Part shown: piece after piece, positions 50,001 through 59,326 of the stretch
Numbering within the stretch: the stretch's first letter is position 1
Layout of the letters: every line of letters begins with the position of its first letter
Source: Tribonema minus
Lineage: Eukaryota; Sar; Xanthophyceae; Tribonematales; Tribonemataceae
Direction of reading: 5' to 3'
DNA length: 64,000 nucleotides
Assembly (NCBI GenBank): GCA_017506865.1
Contig: JAFCMP010000086.1
Location: 240,256 to 304,255, forward strand
The notes under the pieces: model-generated
What the model was told of the DNA's origin: nothing
Seen by the model: only the letters and a program-made list of their open reading frames with translations
Database searches by the model: none
Translations under genes and position numbers: made by a program

Positions 50001-51300
50001 GTGGTCACGGTCCAATCAGTGCTGTCGAACATTCCTACAGTAGGGATGCTACGGGCATATATAGCGATGGAGCTGCGCGTTTGCAGCGCGCGGTCTCAGC
50101 TGCAGACCCCATGCCGAAACAGGCTTCGAGAGCACACGGGAGGTGTATTTGGTGGCGTGTGCAGCGCGGGTGTAGAGCGGGCTGCACACATACGAGCAAC
50201 TCAGTCTCTGCTCCCCATGCAACGATTTTACAGTAACAGTGGTTGTACTGGGGTTTCGACACCATCAGCCAAACATCCCAGCAGTTGTTGTTCCAAAGTT
50301 TCTACACATCAACATCTTTGATCTGGAGCAGCTTATGGTGCATGAGTGCGACAGCGCATGTGCAGCACGTGGACCTAGCGTGAAAAGTGGCAGTTGCACA
50401 CAGCAGTGGCAGCACAACGGGATCTTGTGGCTCTCCTGTAGATCAGATGTGTACCACTGACTCGTATTCGTACCAGTAATAATGAAGCTGACGCGTACAT
50501 GAGTATGAGTGTCACAAGCCACCAGGCTGCATTCGCGCTGCGAATGTGCACACATGCTCGTTCAGAGAAGCTTGCTAGGTAGTGCCAGAGATGCCCACGA
50601 AACCACACTTTCATTTGTTCTGGAGGTAATATACGTAGCGTGGAAGGTGATAACATCACTAGTGGTCATGAAAACATTCGCTTGACGTGATGAGCTTGAC
50701 AAGGTGTTTGCCGCGCTGGCAAAGATCCATCTCTCTATGATGTGTCAGCGATAAAAAAATATCCATGGCATATGCACGCTTCACAGAGGCGAAATGGAGA
50801 AACCATGCCGTGTTCTGAATCCTCTTTCCGCCACCATCGTGCTTCTGAGCTCTGCGTCAACAGTGGTGTCTCCAGCTCTCTCCGAGCCAGAGGAAATGCC
50901 GCAAACACCGACGATATGCCGACAAGCAGCACAAAAACACTAGCACTCACCCTTCACGCATATCCGCCCTGCACACTGGGCACTCCGTCAGCGGCAGCTG
51001 GAAAATGCATCTGGCGTGCAGTGCATGCCCGCACGGCGTTCTGACATCGGCTCTCCTTATTGAACACACGTCGCAGACCACCCTCTCCCCACCGCTCTGC
51101 GCAGCCCGCTCCAGCGCAGCCAGCATCTCCGCTGGCGGCGCAGACGACGACAACGTAGGCGAGGATCCATGTGGCGAGCCGCCGTCGCTGCCTCCGAGCC
51201 TCTGCTGCTGCTGTTGATGAAGCTGGTGTTGCAAGTGGGAGGGAGCCGAGATGGTCATTGGCGCCGACAATCCGGCAGGTTGAGGCCCTCCGGCATGCAT
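38084..51300 (-). CDS. RING-H2 protein with W-rich module and GAF-like C-terminus
   Basis: Twelve minus-strand exons agree in phase: 51300-50951, 49532-49337, 47107-46895, 46276-46190, 45542-45423, 44427-44239, 43517-43171, 41163-40977, 39931-39833, 39472-39317, 38672-38571 and 38143-38084 (TAG). They give 701 residues if ATG 51300 is the start. Residues about 76-112 form a RING-H2 finger (CDVCSIRRADVRTPCGHALH then ARC and ECPVC), which suggests E3 ubiquitin ligase activity. Next comes GRWHSYETLYAQHVIDDFEA, then GTLPIGEGTKL, LNCNQTRLSKKLKIGKRFY; this W/Y-rich module recalls uncharacterised diatom and oomycete nuclear proteins (memory, unchecked). A Gln/Asn/Ala-rich middle follows. The C-terminus is GAF-like: FSFEKGEGLPGRVFGSNTSE, then GIRTTFGVPVVSRRGVTFV and the end FIERTVRSWKF. 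Two introns start GCAAGT. An exon upstream of 51300 cannot be excluded, because the frame stays open for some 15 codons. Confidence 0.76.
38465..38530 (-). repeat. Donor-side copy of GAF-like exon 38672-38571
   Basis: GTACTCACCGCAGGGTTCAC and ATGTAC around the donor reappear as CGTACCACAGGATTCACATG about 60 bases further into the intron (plus-strand reading). Confidence 0.65.
39530..39572 (-). repeat. Partial copy of GAF-like exon 39472-39317
   Basis: CTTCTCAAAGCTGAAGTTGG and TGCTGTAT at 39537-39566 match the interior of the exon (39425-39452) with one change. The copy is 65 bases beyond the acceptor, in the upstream intron. Confidence 0.75.
40655..40985 (-). repeat. Two tandem donor-side copies of exon 41163-40977
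   Basis: The block with GCACAGTAACAAGCACTGTC, CTACTACATACCTGTTGCAA and GAAGCTGCCGACA at the true exon end recurs with about 15 percent divergence near 40850-40895 and 40680-40740. Confidence 0.85.
42050..43200 (-). repeat. 202-bp tandem array spanning an exon-intron junction
   Basis: The end of exon 43517-43171 (glutamine codons, then SGAACTHFDNR), its donor and about 150 intron bases are repeated five times in tandem. Donor-equivalent positions are near 42972, 42770, 42568, 42366 and 42163, a period of 201-202 bases. The middle copies are nearly identical to each other; the outermost and the true exon copy are more diverged. Each unit keeps CAG before GTGCGATC or similar, so each carries a potential 5' splice site. 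Confidence 0.95.
43520..43552 (-). other. Long poly-C polypyrimidine tract
   Basis: Roughly 27 consecutive G on the plus strand (C on the sense strand) end four bases before the CAG acceptor of exon 43517-43171. Tract length is likely unstable and may be misassembled. Confidence 0.8.
44095..44195 (-). repeat. Donor-side copy of exon 44427-44239
   Basis: About 85 bases including CGCGCGTACCGGCAGCACCA and GATGCTGGTGGTAGACATGG, that is the exon end plus donor, recur 120 bases downstream on the sense strand, nearly identical. Confidence 0.93.
44723..45167. mobile_element. MITE with perfect terminal inverted repeats
   Basis: The ends read TACAGGGGGGGTCACGAT and, at the other end, ATCGTGACCCCCCCTGTA, a perfect 18-base inverted repeat. 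It extends imperfectly through A/TAAGAGCG. TA at both ends fits a TA target duplication, as in Tc1/mariner-like and related MITEs. The 445-bp body has no coding capacity. It contains several internal TATAAGAGCGGTC copies in both orientations and a block of telomere-like repeats. It lies in an intron of the RING/GAF gene. Confidence 0.85.
46785..46870 (-). repeat. Donor-side copy of exon 47107-46895
   Basis: TACCTGCATTTTCTCGCTGA, then G(A/G)ATGGGCGTCGTC, the exon end with donor, occurs at the true position (46892) and again at 46794, in the following intron. Confidence 0.9.
47255..47340 (-). repeat. Acceptor-side copy of exon 47107-46895
   Basis: CTTCTTGCTGAGATGCGTTT, GGTTGCAGTTCAGCTGC and the following G-rich tract repeat the exon start and acceptor about 200 bases upstream. 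The same exon therefore has copies of both its edges. Confidence 0.88.
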
Positions 51301-51807
51301 ATCGCCAGCACCGCCACTACCGCTTCGCGCCGCTACTCTGCGCTAGTGGCGGCGTCCGGTTATGACACTGCACGGTGACCTCTCGCCGACCGTCTGAGGC
51401 AGCGGGTTAACGAAAAGCAATGGAGAGGCCGCACCCGACCGAAGCTGCGTCTTCACCGCTGCTCTGGCCTCATCTGCAAAGTCCCATAACGCCAAGGCTG
51501 CAGGTAGGTAGCTGGTGTCAATGGATCCTGGATACTGCAAATTTAATGTTTTTCACCCTCCTCTCCCCAGCAACCCAGCAAAGCGGCCCTGCAGCGTACC
51601 GCCACCACGTCGTCGTATGCCGACCAGGCTTCTCAAGCTTTGCCCTGCTGACCGCCGCCTTCTCCGCTGTGCACCCCCGAGAAAACAACTTTTTGATGAG
51701 CTCTTCACCCGCGGCCATACTGTATGTATGCCAAAAAAACGGACGTTGAGAAACCAGCTATTAAGCCAACTGGCGCCGTTGCAAGATCTTCGTAGATCTC
51801 GACACTG
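51301..51807. promoter_or_regulatory. Divergent intergenic region
   Basis: It lies between the first recognised exon of the RING/GAF gene (minus) and the ankyrin gene (plus). Minus-strand frames at 51540-51343 and 51718-51518 have coding character and might be upstream exons of the RING/GAF gene, but no junction agreed in phase with a normal-size intron. Confidence 0.4.
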
Positions 51808-53292
51808 ATGACTCCCGTGCGTAAGCAGCAGATGCCCGTCATGGCGGCAGACAACCCGATTCTGAGCGTTGCGCCTCACATCCTGGCGTTTCTGCCTCCG
51901 TCGCTCATGCTTAGGAGCACCTGCCACGCCTTCCATGATGTGGGGGAGCACAGTTCGGGCCCTCGTAAGCATCAGACCGTGGCGGCGGACGCGGTCGGCA
52001 GCACCAGCTTGATGCGGTGGGCGGTCCAGAACGGCATGGACATCGCCATGGCGCAGACCTCATGCATCTGCAGGGGCGATATGCTCGCTTTGCTTGTGCT
52101 CCGGAACAAACACACTCCGGAGTTGCAACCACGGCACTCTGCCATTGCTGCCGAGAAGGGACATCTGCAACTGGTGCAGTGGCTGCGACGGCAGTGCTGC
52201 GCCCGTGGTCACGATACCTGTGTCTGCAGAGCCGCTGCGGCCGGCGGTCAGCTTGCAGTGCTGCAGTGGCTATGCAGTGTCGGCAGCCGCTGGGACGCGG
52301 GGACACCCATGGCTGCCGCGGCAGGCAGGCATCTCGCGGTGCTGCAGTGGGCACGCAACAAGTGGTGCCCCTGGGACGCGCGCACATGCTCGTCCGCAGC
52401 AGGCGGCAGGCACCTAGCAGTGCTGCAGTGGGCACGTGCTCACGGCTGCCCCTGGGACCCGGACACTTGCAGCGATGCCGCGAAAGGCGCACACCTACAT
52501 GTGCTGCAGTGGGCGCGTGCTAACGGGTGCCCGTGGGACGCGAGCACGTGCGGCCAAGCTGCGCGGAGCGGTCGTCTTGACGTGCTGCAGTGGGCGCGCG
52601 CCAACGGCTGCCCTTGGGACGTTCAGACGTGCAGATCTGCTGCGGAAGGAGGGCACCTGGAGGTGCTGCAGTGGGCGCACGCCAATGGGTGCCCCTGGGA
52701 CGCAACCGTCTGCACAGCGTGCACGACCAGCGGCCGCTTGGAGCTGCTCCAGTGGGCGCGCGCCAACGGGTGCCCCTGGGACCGCTACACGTGCGCATTC
52801 GCTGCGTATAGAGGGCACCTTCAGATGCTGCAGTGGGCACGCGCCAATGGGTGCCCCTGGGACGAGTGGACGTGCTCGCAAGCTGCGGCTCGCGGGCACC
52901 TCGACATTCTGCAGTGGGCGCGCGCCAACGGGTGCCCGTGGAATCAGCAGACATGCCACTCCGCTGCTGAAGCAGGGTTTCTTCATGTCTTGCAGTGGGC
53001 GCGAGCACACGGCTGCGACTGGGATAACTTCACATGTGCCTTGGCCGGCGAGGGCGGGCAGCTCGAGGTGCTGCAGTGGGCCCGTGCTAACGGGTGTCCC
53101 TGGGACGCTGAGACTATTTATCGGGCCGAGCGATACGGGCACGAGCATGTGGCTTACTGGGCGCGTGCTCACGGGTGCCCCGAGCCAGCAAAGGGCGAAT
53201 TCTACTATTCTTCTGACGACAGTCAGAGCGTCAGTGCTTCTGATGACAGTCAGAGCTTCAGCGGTGAAGACATGAGCTTTGAGGGGTTTTAG
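51808..53292 (+). CDS. Intronless ankyrin-repeat protein (LQWARANGCPWD type)
   Basis: A single open frame of 494 residues starts at an ATG. Residues about 20-50 (ILAFLPPSLMLRSTCHAFHD) have an F-box-like look, weakly. From about residue 110 to 450 there are roughly thirteen units of about 27 residues with consensus LQWARANGCPWDxxTCxxAA then xxGHLxV, one of the diverged ankyrin forms. The tail is acidic and Ser-rich (SSDDSQSVSASDDSQSFS). This ankyrin type is abundant in brown algae, oomycetes, haptophytes and giant viruses (family knowledge). Its even repeat spacing and lack of introns contrast with every conventional gene in the window. It may be a retroposed or virus-derived copy, or simply a member of an expanded intronless family. 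Function is probably protein binding, and ubiquitin-ligase adaptor if the F-box is real. Confidence 0.9.
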   Translation: MTPVRKQQMPVMAADNPILSVAPHILAFLPPSLMLRSTCHAFHDVGEHSSGPRKHQTVAADAVGSTSLMRWAVQNGMDIAMAQTSCICRGDMLALLVLRNKHTPELQPRHSAIAAEKGHLQLVQWLRRQCCARGHDTCVCRAAAAGGQLAVLQWLCSVGSRWDAGTPMAAAAGRHLAVLQWARNKWCPWDARTCSSAAGGRHLAVLQWARAHGCPWDPDTCSDAAKGAHLHVLQWARANGCPWDASTCGQAARSGRLDVLQWARANGCPWDVQTCRSAAEGGHLEVLQWAHANGCPWDATVCTACTTSGRLELLQWARANGCPWDRYTCAFAAYRGHLQMLQWARANGCPWDEWTCSQAAARGHLDILQWARANGCPWNQQTCHSAAEAGFLHVLQWARAHGCDWDNFTCALAGEGGQLEVLQWARANGCPWDAETIYRAERYGHEHVAYWARAHGCPEPAKGEFYYSSDDSQSVSASDDSQSFSGEDMSFEGF

Positions 53293-54564
53293 CGCCCTGA
53301 CCAGGATACTGGAGCTCTGGTGAGTCGCCGTTGTAAGGGCTGCAGATGCTGTCGAAGACCTGGTATGTCAGCTTGTACAAATACGCTCGTGCGCATACGC
53401 TTGGTACAACAATAGGGCGTTCGCGCTCGCTTGACATATGTAGTGTTCAGACAGGAGCACTGCCCCACTATATCCAGTAAGACAGGGTCACTTCCAACTG
53501 TATCAAAGGTATGCGCTCTACCTGGTCAGACTTACCAAATCAAATAGCCAGTTGTGTCACATGTACTACCCCTCCACCCCTCCCCTCACAATATCTGCAT
53601 GTTTGGCAGCCACTACCAGGAAAGATTATGTCACAAACCGCGTTAGCGTGTACGCCTTCGTGTCCCCTGCATTGCGCAAGCAAGGTACGCATGCGCTCGC
53701 TTCCTTGCAGTCAGTAAATACGCATCGGCGCTAGCAGCGCATGCAGTGCAAGAGGGGCTTGTCACACGATGCCAGGCGCCAAAGTGACTCCATTCAACGC
53801 TGCTGCTAGTGCTGTTGCTGCTGGTCATAGTGCTGCTGATCATGTGGGCGCCGCTGGTGCCGAGTTGGATGCCTCTGTATGGGCAATTTGTAGTGATTAG
53901 GTATACATGTAGAAGCCTCAATGTGGGCTGCGCTTGGCAAGACCATGTGTGCAAAAAAGCAAATATATGCAGTAGCGGCGGCAGGCTGTGTGCGCCAAGC
54001 TGTGCGCATGCAACTGGACTGGGCACGTATTCTTAAGCTGGCTGTCTCATCTCAGCATATGCTGCTGCTCATAAGCCGGCATTCCACCGCGTTTGAGAGC
54101 AACTGACTGTAATGTCCTGTGCATCGTTTTGCGATTCAAGGTTTCAGTGACTAGGTTTGACCCTGGTTACCATTGTCGCTGCATGTACTACCAGCTTCCA
54201 TGATGCCATGAAGCAGTACTCGCCTGCTGGCACATGAAATGTATTAACACTACGGCCATGATGAGTTTAGAATTAGAGGATTCGACGCAATGCGTTCCAC
54301 GTTCGGTTTTTATTGCCTTGCAACAGCAATATTATGACAGGATCGCACTTGACGGATCCCAAAGAGGCTGGCTATGTTGCAACGCCTCTTACAGCATGCA
54401 TACGGCGGCAGCACCTGCACTGTTACTTCATCAAGCCATATGTGCAGCATGTGCTTAAGCTGGTCATTGCACGGCTTCTCATGCACGTATGGACTTGTGT
54501 TTATAAAGGCCCAAGGGAGGCCGGGTTGCCTATGCAATCGAAAAGCTTGCGTCAACGCAGCAGC
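53293..54564. other. Region between ankyrin gene and retrotransposon 3' end
   Basis: No supported gene. The part next to 54564 is presumably the 3' UTR of the minus-strand retrotransposon. No poly-A/T tail or target duplication was recognised. Confidence 0.5.
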
Positions 54565-57500
54565 CTAGTCTGCGCTGTGCCCTAGGAGTTTGGATACCGG
54601 CGCCGCAACACAGCCCAGCATTCGCGCTCCACGTGTGTATGCCATGACGCGCTCCGCCAACGCCCGCGCCAGCGATATGCTCAGCTCAATGTGGATCTGA
54701 CGCTTAGCTAACCCGGCCTTGCGTAACACATCTGCCTTCCCCCCCCCTGAGCACAGTGCTGAGTGCATTGCCAACTCCTTAACAAAAAGGCTTGTCTGCT
54801 TGCCCAGCCGTCCGTACGACTCCTGCACGAATGGCACAAAAGCCCAAGATGACGTCAAGGTGCCGGTGTGGTGCTTGACCTTCGCGTCCTCCCCCACCCC
54901 AGCAGCATAGCCGTCCGTGTGCGAGGCATTTGTTTTGCCTGTCAGGTACGAGCTCGCTGTGGGCGCGCGCACACTTGTGTCTAGCACTATTCCCTTGTTA
55001 CGGTATGCACTGCTAAAGTGCAGACACCCTGGGTCAATGACTGTGTCCGCCCGATACCCCGGTACCTTGAAGACGCTAGCGTCCTCATTGCGGACAATAG
55101 AGACATGGTGCTGTCTCAAGATGCGCTGTAGGCACCGCTTTTGGGCAGTGTGTGTCGCGTTGTGCCCCCGTATGTGCTGGCTGGGGCAGCTGATCGCATG
55201 CGTGGAGGTGGGGCTCACGTCACTGCACCGCCATGGGCACACCTCGCCCTGTATGCCCCACCCGTCTATAAAGATCGCAACCATAATCATCGTGGCTGCT
55301 GCCATACTGGACATGGGCGCCGCACCCGGGCGGTCATTGGCAGCGGGTGGCACGCTCATCCACGCCATTGCCCCGGACGCACGCTGGCTGCGCAGCTGCG
55401 CCAGGACCCGCGCGCTAGCCTGTTGGCGGCGGCGGCTGGTGTCACGCAAGTCACCAATAAGTGTAGCCTGCGTCGGCTTGCCCACGGCACCAGCCGAGGC
55501 AGCCTCTAGGTCCTCCACCAGGCAGTCCTCGTATTGACGTCGAAGAACATTTGAAAGGCGGGCTTGTAGTCCGTGCGTGAAGTGACCGCGCCGGCGGCGG
55601 GGCACTACCTTTCTGCAGATCTCGTCAGCATAGGCCTCCCAGTCGTCGTCGTCGTCCTCCTGCCCGCCGCTGCAGCTGCTTTCTTCCGCGCTAGTTTGTG
55701 TTTTAGCGGGCGTGGAAGAGGCAGCCGCGGCAGCGGCTTGAGGGCCAGGTACGGTCGCCGCCGCAGCGGCCGCCTCGGCGCCAGGCACAATGCCGTGGGT
55801 GTGTGGGGCTGGCTCAGTGGTCCCCGTCTCCGTGACGGCAGTTGCGGCGTAGATCGCTTGCACCGCAGTGGGGAGCGTCGACGCTGCGGCCGTTGTATCC
55901 GCTGCCCACCGTAGCAACGATGCTGGGAGCTGCTCGGCCACAGCTGTGCGTGATTTTTCGCCGCCATCAGCTGTCAGCGCTCGCGTAGAGCGTCGCACGG
56001 CCTCGATGATTGGCGGCAGTCCCTGGTCCTCGCGTATTGCGCATGAGTGCTGCGCGAACCAGGTGACTGCGCCGTGTTCGTCAGTGCCGAGCCTCAGGGC
56101 CCCTGCTGCCACAGTGGCATGAATTATTGCAGGCCGCAGTGTTGTGCATGCCTGGGCCGTGTATGCGGCTGGTGCCAGTAGCCCCAAAAGCGGCATGCCC
56201 AGACCGCCTCGTCGCTCCGGCAACCGTGACGCCCGCAGTGGCACTGCGATGTCCGTGAGTTCTGGCGGGCCCAAGCGCGGCAATACCAGCACGCTGCCAC
56301 TGCTGGCTACCTCATTGTCACCAGCAGTGCAGGCGGCCAGCAGGTGTGACTTCATGACTGCCGCGGTAGCGCAGCCGTGCAGGTGCAGCATGCGTTCAAG
56401 CGTCCATGCACAGAACCCGTCAAATGCGTGCAGCCATGTCTCACTCAAAGCCGTGTCAACGACCCGAGCTAAGAAGCCCATCCGCTTCGTCAGTGACCTG
56501 CGCAGAATGAACTGTGCTGCCTGTAGGTGATGCCGCGCCATCCCAGCTAGCTGCCACGACAATCGCCATGTCCCTGCGTCAACAAGATGCTTGCTCATGG
56601 CAGCATGCACATAGGCTGGGTGCCCTACCGGTACCCCGACCGACGTAAAGCCCTGACTGGATTCTGGCATGGTGGCGTCCACAAACGGTATGTCAAGGGC
56701 GCGCAGGCGTGCTCTGGCCGCTTCATCAAACACTGTGCCGCGCATGGCAATGGCCAGCGACTTGTCTGGTCGAACGCGTAGGCCCCCTGCCGCAAGCCGA
56801 CGGATCACCTCTGCCACCCCAGCGGCCGCTGCATCGTCGAAGTAGGCAGCTTGCAGCACGTTGAGGTCATCCAGGAAAGCGCAGTGCGGGGCTGGCGGTT
56901 CCGCTGTGCTGTGGCCGTAGGCCGGCATACTGCCGGGCGTCGCATTCACTCCATCAGGGTAGAAGAGTAGGAATGCCGCTGCCACTGCAAAGTACAGCGG
57001 CCCTAGAGGGTCCCCTTGCTGGCACCCTAGGTGGGAGCAGATAATGCGAGCTTCACCGTTCACCTCCACTCGCATCTCTGGGGCAGTGTCACCACAGTAT
57101 ACGGACTCAAAGTGCGGGAGCAGCTCCGGACAGAAGAGCATAAGTCCCCGCACAATGGCGGCGCGATCCACACTGTTAAATGCGTTCTCACAGTCCAGCT
57201 GGATTGTGGTGCCATACAGCTCGTGCCACACGCGCGCGCGCGCTGCCACATGCTCGACGCCAGACCGGTATCCTACGCCAAACTGCGACATGGAGGCCAG
57301 CAGCCCCGATATTTTGCCCTTGACACCCCGTGCCGCTGTGGACCCGAGGAGTCTGCGCCAGACACTGGAGCAGGCGATCGGACGCCGCTTCTGTCCTATG
57401 CCTGAGAGGGCCGCGGCGCGGAGAAGCCGTTGCGATTGCTCCGGCAGCAGTTCGGGCTCAACAAGCAGCGTCGTGAACACCTTGGCCAGGTGATGGGCGA

Positions 57501-58041
57501 ATGCCGGTTCCATCACATCCGATTCTGAATCACCAGCTAGTCCTGGCGAGGCACTGCCCACGGGGCGGGTGGCTGCTTTCACTGGTGCACCAGGCCCAGC
57601 GGCCATCAAGAGGTGTTCATAGCGTAGGCCGTCCAGCCCTCCTGCCTTCCCCGCCCCTGCTGCGGACAAGGTCGACAGTATGTCTGTCGCCTCCACCTCG
57701 AGGCGCCGTCCGGCTGCGCTGGCAGCATCCTCAGGCCTATCGCTGCGATCATGCGCCTGACCCGATTCGAAGACGGGACTGCCGCTGCCAGCGGGCCCGG
57801 CGGTCGTTGCCACCCCTGCGCCGTGCAAGCAGTGCCGCCGGGCGTCGCGTACCAGGCCGCGCACTTGCTCCATTGGCGTATCGACTACCCCGGGCCGGGT
57901 GCCAGTTTCAGGGTGCTTTGCTGCCAGCACCTGTGCCGTGACCTCGTCTGCTGGGGCGCATGCTTCACGCGCCTCTAGTCGTGCGGCAGCCAGGCCTACC
58001 CCCCGTCGCTTGCCTGAGAGGGCAGCGCATGCTTGATACAA
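54565..58041 (-). CDS. Non-LTR retrotransposon reverse transcriptase with C-terminal nuclease-like region
   Basis: One open frame of about 1158 codons. There is no ATG at its upstream end (first Met codon at 57873), so the element is probably 5'-truncated or uses an upstream ORF. RT motifs in order: AGKAGGLDGLRYEHLL; QLDCENAFNSVDR (near 57200); HLGCQQGDPLGPLYFAVAAA (near 57015); FLDDLNVL (near 56870), the catalytic box with Leu in place of the usual Ala; then GLRVRPDKS. After a long Ala-rich and acidic linker comes CPWRC, then H and C spaced as in the zinc region of restriction-like-endonuclease elements (near 55170-55240). YRADTVIDPG then GIVLDTSVRAP fits a PD-(D/E)xK-like arrangement. By this layout it belongs with single-ORF, RLE-type non-LTR elements (R2/CRE/NeSL-like; inference). 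The frame is intact, so it is young or still selected. Confidence 0.88.
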   Translation of the reverse strand: MYQACAALSGKRRGVGLAAARLEAREACAPADEVTAQVLAAKHPETGTRPGVVDTPMEQVRGLVRDARRHCLHGAGVATTAGPAGSGSPVFESGQAHDRSDRPEDAASAAGRRLEVEATDILSTLSAAGAGKAGGLDGLRYEHLLMAAGPGAPVKAATRPVGSASPGLAGDSESDVMEPAFAHHLAKVFTTLLVEPELLPEQSQRLLRAAALSGIGQKRRPIACSSVWRRLLGSTAARGVKGKISGLLASMSQFGVGYRSGVEHVAARARVWHELYGTTIQLDCENAFNSVDRAAIVRGLMLFCPELLPHFESVYCGDTAPEMRVEVNGEARIICSHLGCQQGDPLGPLYFAVAAAFLLFYPDGVNATPGSMPAYGHSTAEPPAPHCAFLDDLNVLQAAYFDDAAAAGVAEVIRRLAAGGLRVRPDKSLAIAMRGTVFDEAARARLRALDIPFVDATMPESSQGFTSVGVPVGHPAYVHAAMSKHLVDAGTWRLSWQLAGMARHHLQAAQFILRRSLTKRMGFLARVVDTALSETWLHAFDGFCAWTLERMLHLHGCATAAVMKSHLLAACTAGDNEVASSGSVLVLPRLGPPELTDIAVPLRASRLPERRGGLGMPLLGLLAPAAYTAQACTTLRPAIIHATVAAGALRLGTDEHGAVTWFAQHSCAIREDQGLPPIIEAVRRSTRALTADGGEKSRTAVAEQLPASLLRWAADTTAAASTLPTAVQAIYAATAVTETGTTEPAPHTHGIVPGAEAAAAAATVPGPQAAAAAASSTPAKTQTSAEESSCSGGQEDDDDDWEAYADEICRKVVPRRRRGHFTHGLQARLSNVLRRQYEDCLVEDLEAASAGAVGKPTQATLIGDLRDTSRRRQQASARVLAQLRSQRASGAMAWMSVPPAANDRPGAAPMSSMAAATMIMVAIFIDGWGIQGEVCPWRCSDVSPTSTHAISCPSQHIRGHNATHTAQKRCLQRILRQHHVSIVRNEDASVFKVPGYRADTVIDPGCLHFSSAYRNKGIVLDTSVRAPTASSYLTGKTNASHTDGYAAGVGEDAKVKHHTGTLTSSWAFVPFVQESYGRLGKQTSLFVKELAMHSALCSGGGKADVLRKAGLAKRQIHIELSISLARALAERVMAYTRGARMLGCVAAPVSKLLGHSAD

Positions 58042-59083
58042 GTTCTCTGTTTTATGCTACAAGTAGCATGAAATGCCAGGAGCTCTGGAAGGGGGAGACC
58101 GTTCTCTGGACCGGTACTTCAACTTCAAGCCCTGTGCCAGCAACTAGGAGGAAGGCTCTTTTTCGCTTCAACAACAAGTGCTCAAGGCACCTACAAGGCA
58201 AGCAACAAGAGACCATCCTGGCTGGGAGACAGCAAGACCTCTGGAGCTGAGCCATATCCATTAGGCTCACTCTCCTTCTTCAGCCATGTCTACACAGGTG
58301 TGTCTTTGCTTGCCCCACTGATGTTTGCCCTGCAAGTTGGTTGCACTTTGATGTCACTAGCAGCTCAGCAGCTCTATTGCTCAAGAACATAGACTCCAGG
58401 CTGCTTTGCTGTATCATGGCTCAGCTCCACTTGCCGGCGACAACATCGGTGCTAGACTTTGAAGACTCTGTCGATTACTCCGACACAGTTTAATGCCGTG
58501 CACTTAGGCCACGAAGGTGTTCTGAAGTACTGCGTCCGCGACGGGGTCGCGTTGGCGGTGCAACAGACACATAGGGACGCTGCTATGTACTAAGACTGCC
58601 CAGCGTCTATCAGTTGCTAGCATGCTATGGCAAGTCCGTGCTGTTTAGTCCTGCAGACGACAGCATGCGATCAACGAAGCTCACGGTGTTTCCCTTCCAG
58701 CACACGGCTGCTAGGCACAACTGGCTATACTGTCAGACTAGGTGCTCCAGCTACTTTGAGGAATCCGTGAGCATGGACACGCAACCATGCAACAGCGTTT
58801 TCCGTCAGTTAGTGTGAGCGCCGCTAACTGATTCGTGCACCTCGGCACAATGTTGCGTGCAGCGTGAAAACTCATGTATGCAACGGGACTGATCACCCGA
58901 CGCATTTTGAGTTGACAATGTGGAGTTGTCCACACGCTGGCTAGACTCGCCTAGGCCGACCCTGGCACGCTTTTTCAAGTGGAAAGGGAATTATCGGCTT
59001 CTGCATAACCTCTGAGCAGATTGCATAAACTTTGAGCACTTTGAAAATCTTGAGCGCTCTGGCACGCCGTCGACGCGCACATT
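58042..59083. other. Region between two retroelements
   Basis: No gene is supported. It should contain the truncated 5' edge of the minus-strand retrotransposon and the 5' flank, possibly an LTR or leader, of the Gag-like element. I could not find a matching LTR copy elsewhere in the window. Confidence 0.5.
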
Positions 59084-59326
59084 TTGAGCGTTTGCCCGCT
59101 CTACACAGAAGTGCGTACTAGCGACGAGTTGCCAACTTTGTCGTGTGTCTCAGGGAGGAAGTGCTATCCACACTGGCAACGCCGAACAGCCTGCGACGGC
59201 CTTAGCCTCCGTTGGGAAACGGGTGGCGCGGGAACCGGCGGTGAGAGTAGCGGTGGCGGTGCGGATCCGCAGGCACAGCCCCCCCCTGTGCACCCTGTGT
59301 CGGCGCCTCCTGCCGATCAGGGCGGC

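Noticed and set aside
50239-50460. Plus-strand frame with KFLHINIFDLEQLMVHECD-like sequence
   Set aside because: Some coding character, but no start context, no partner exon and no family; kept only as a possible relic in a RING/GAF intron.
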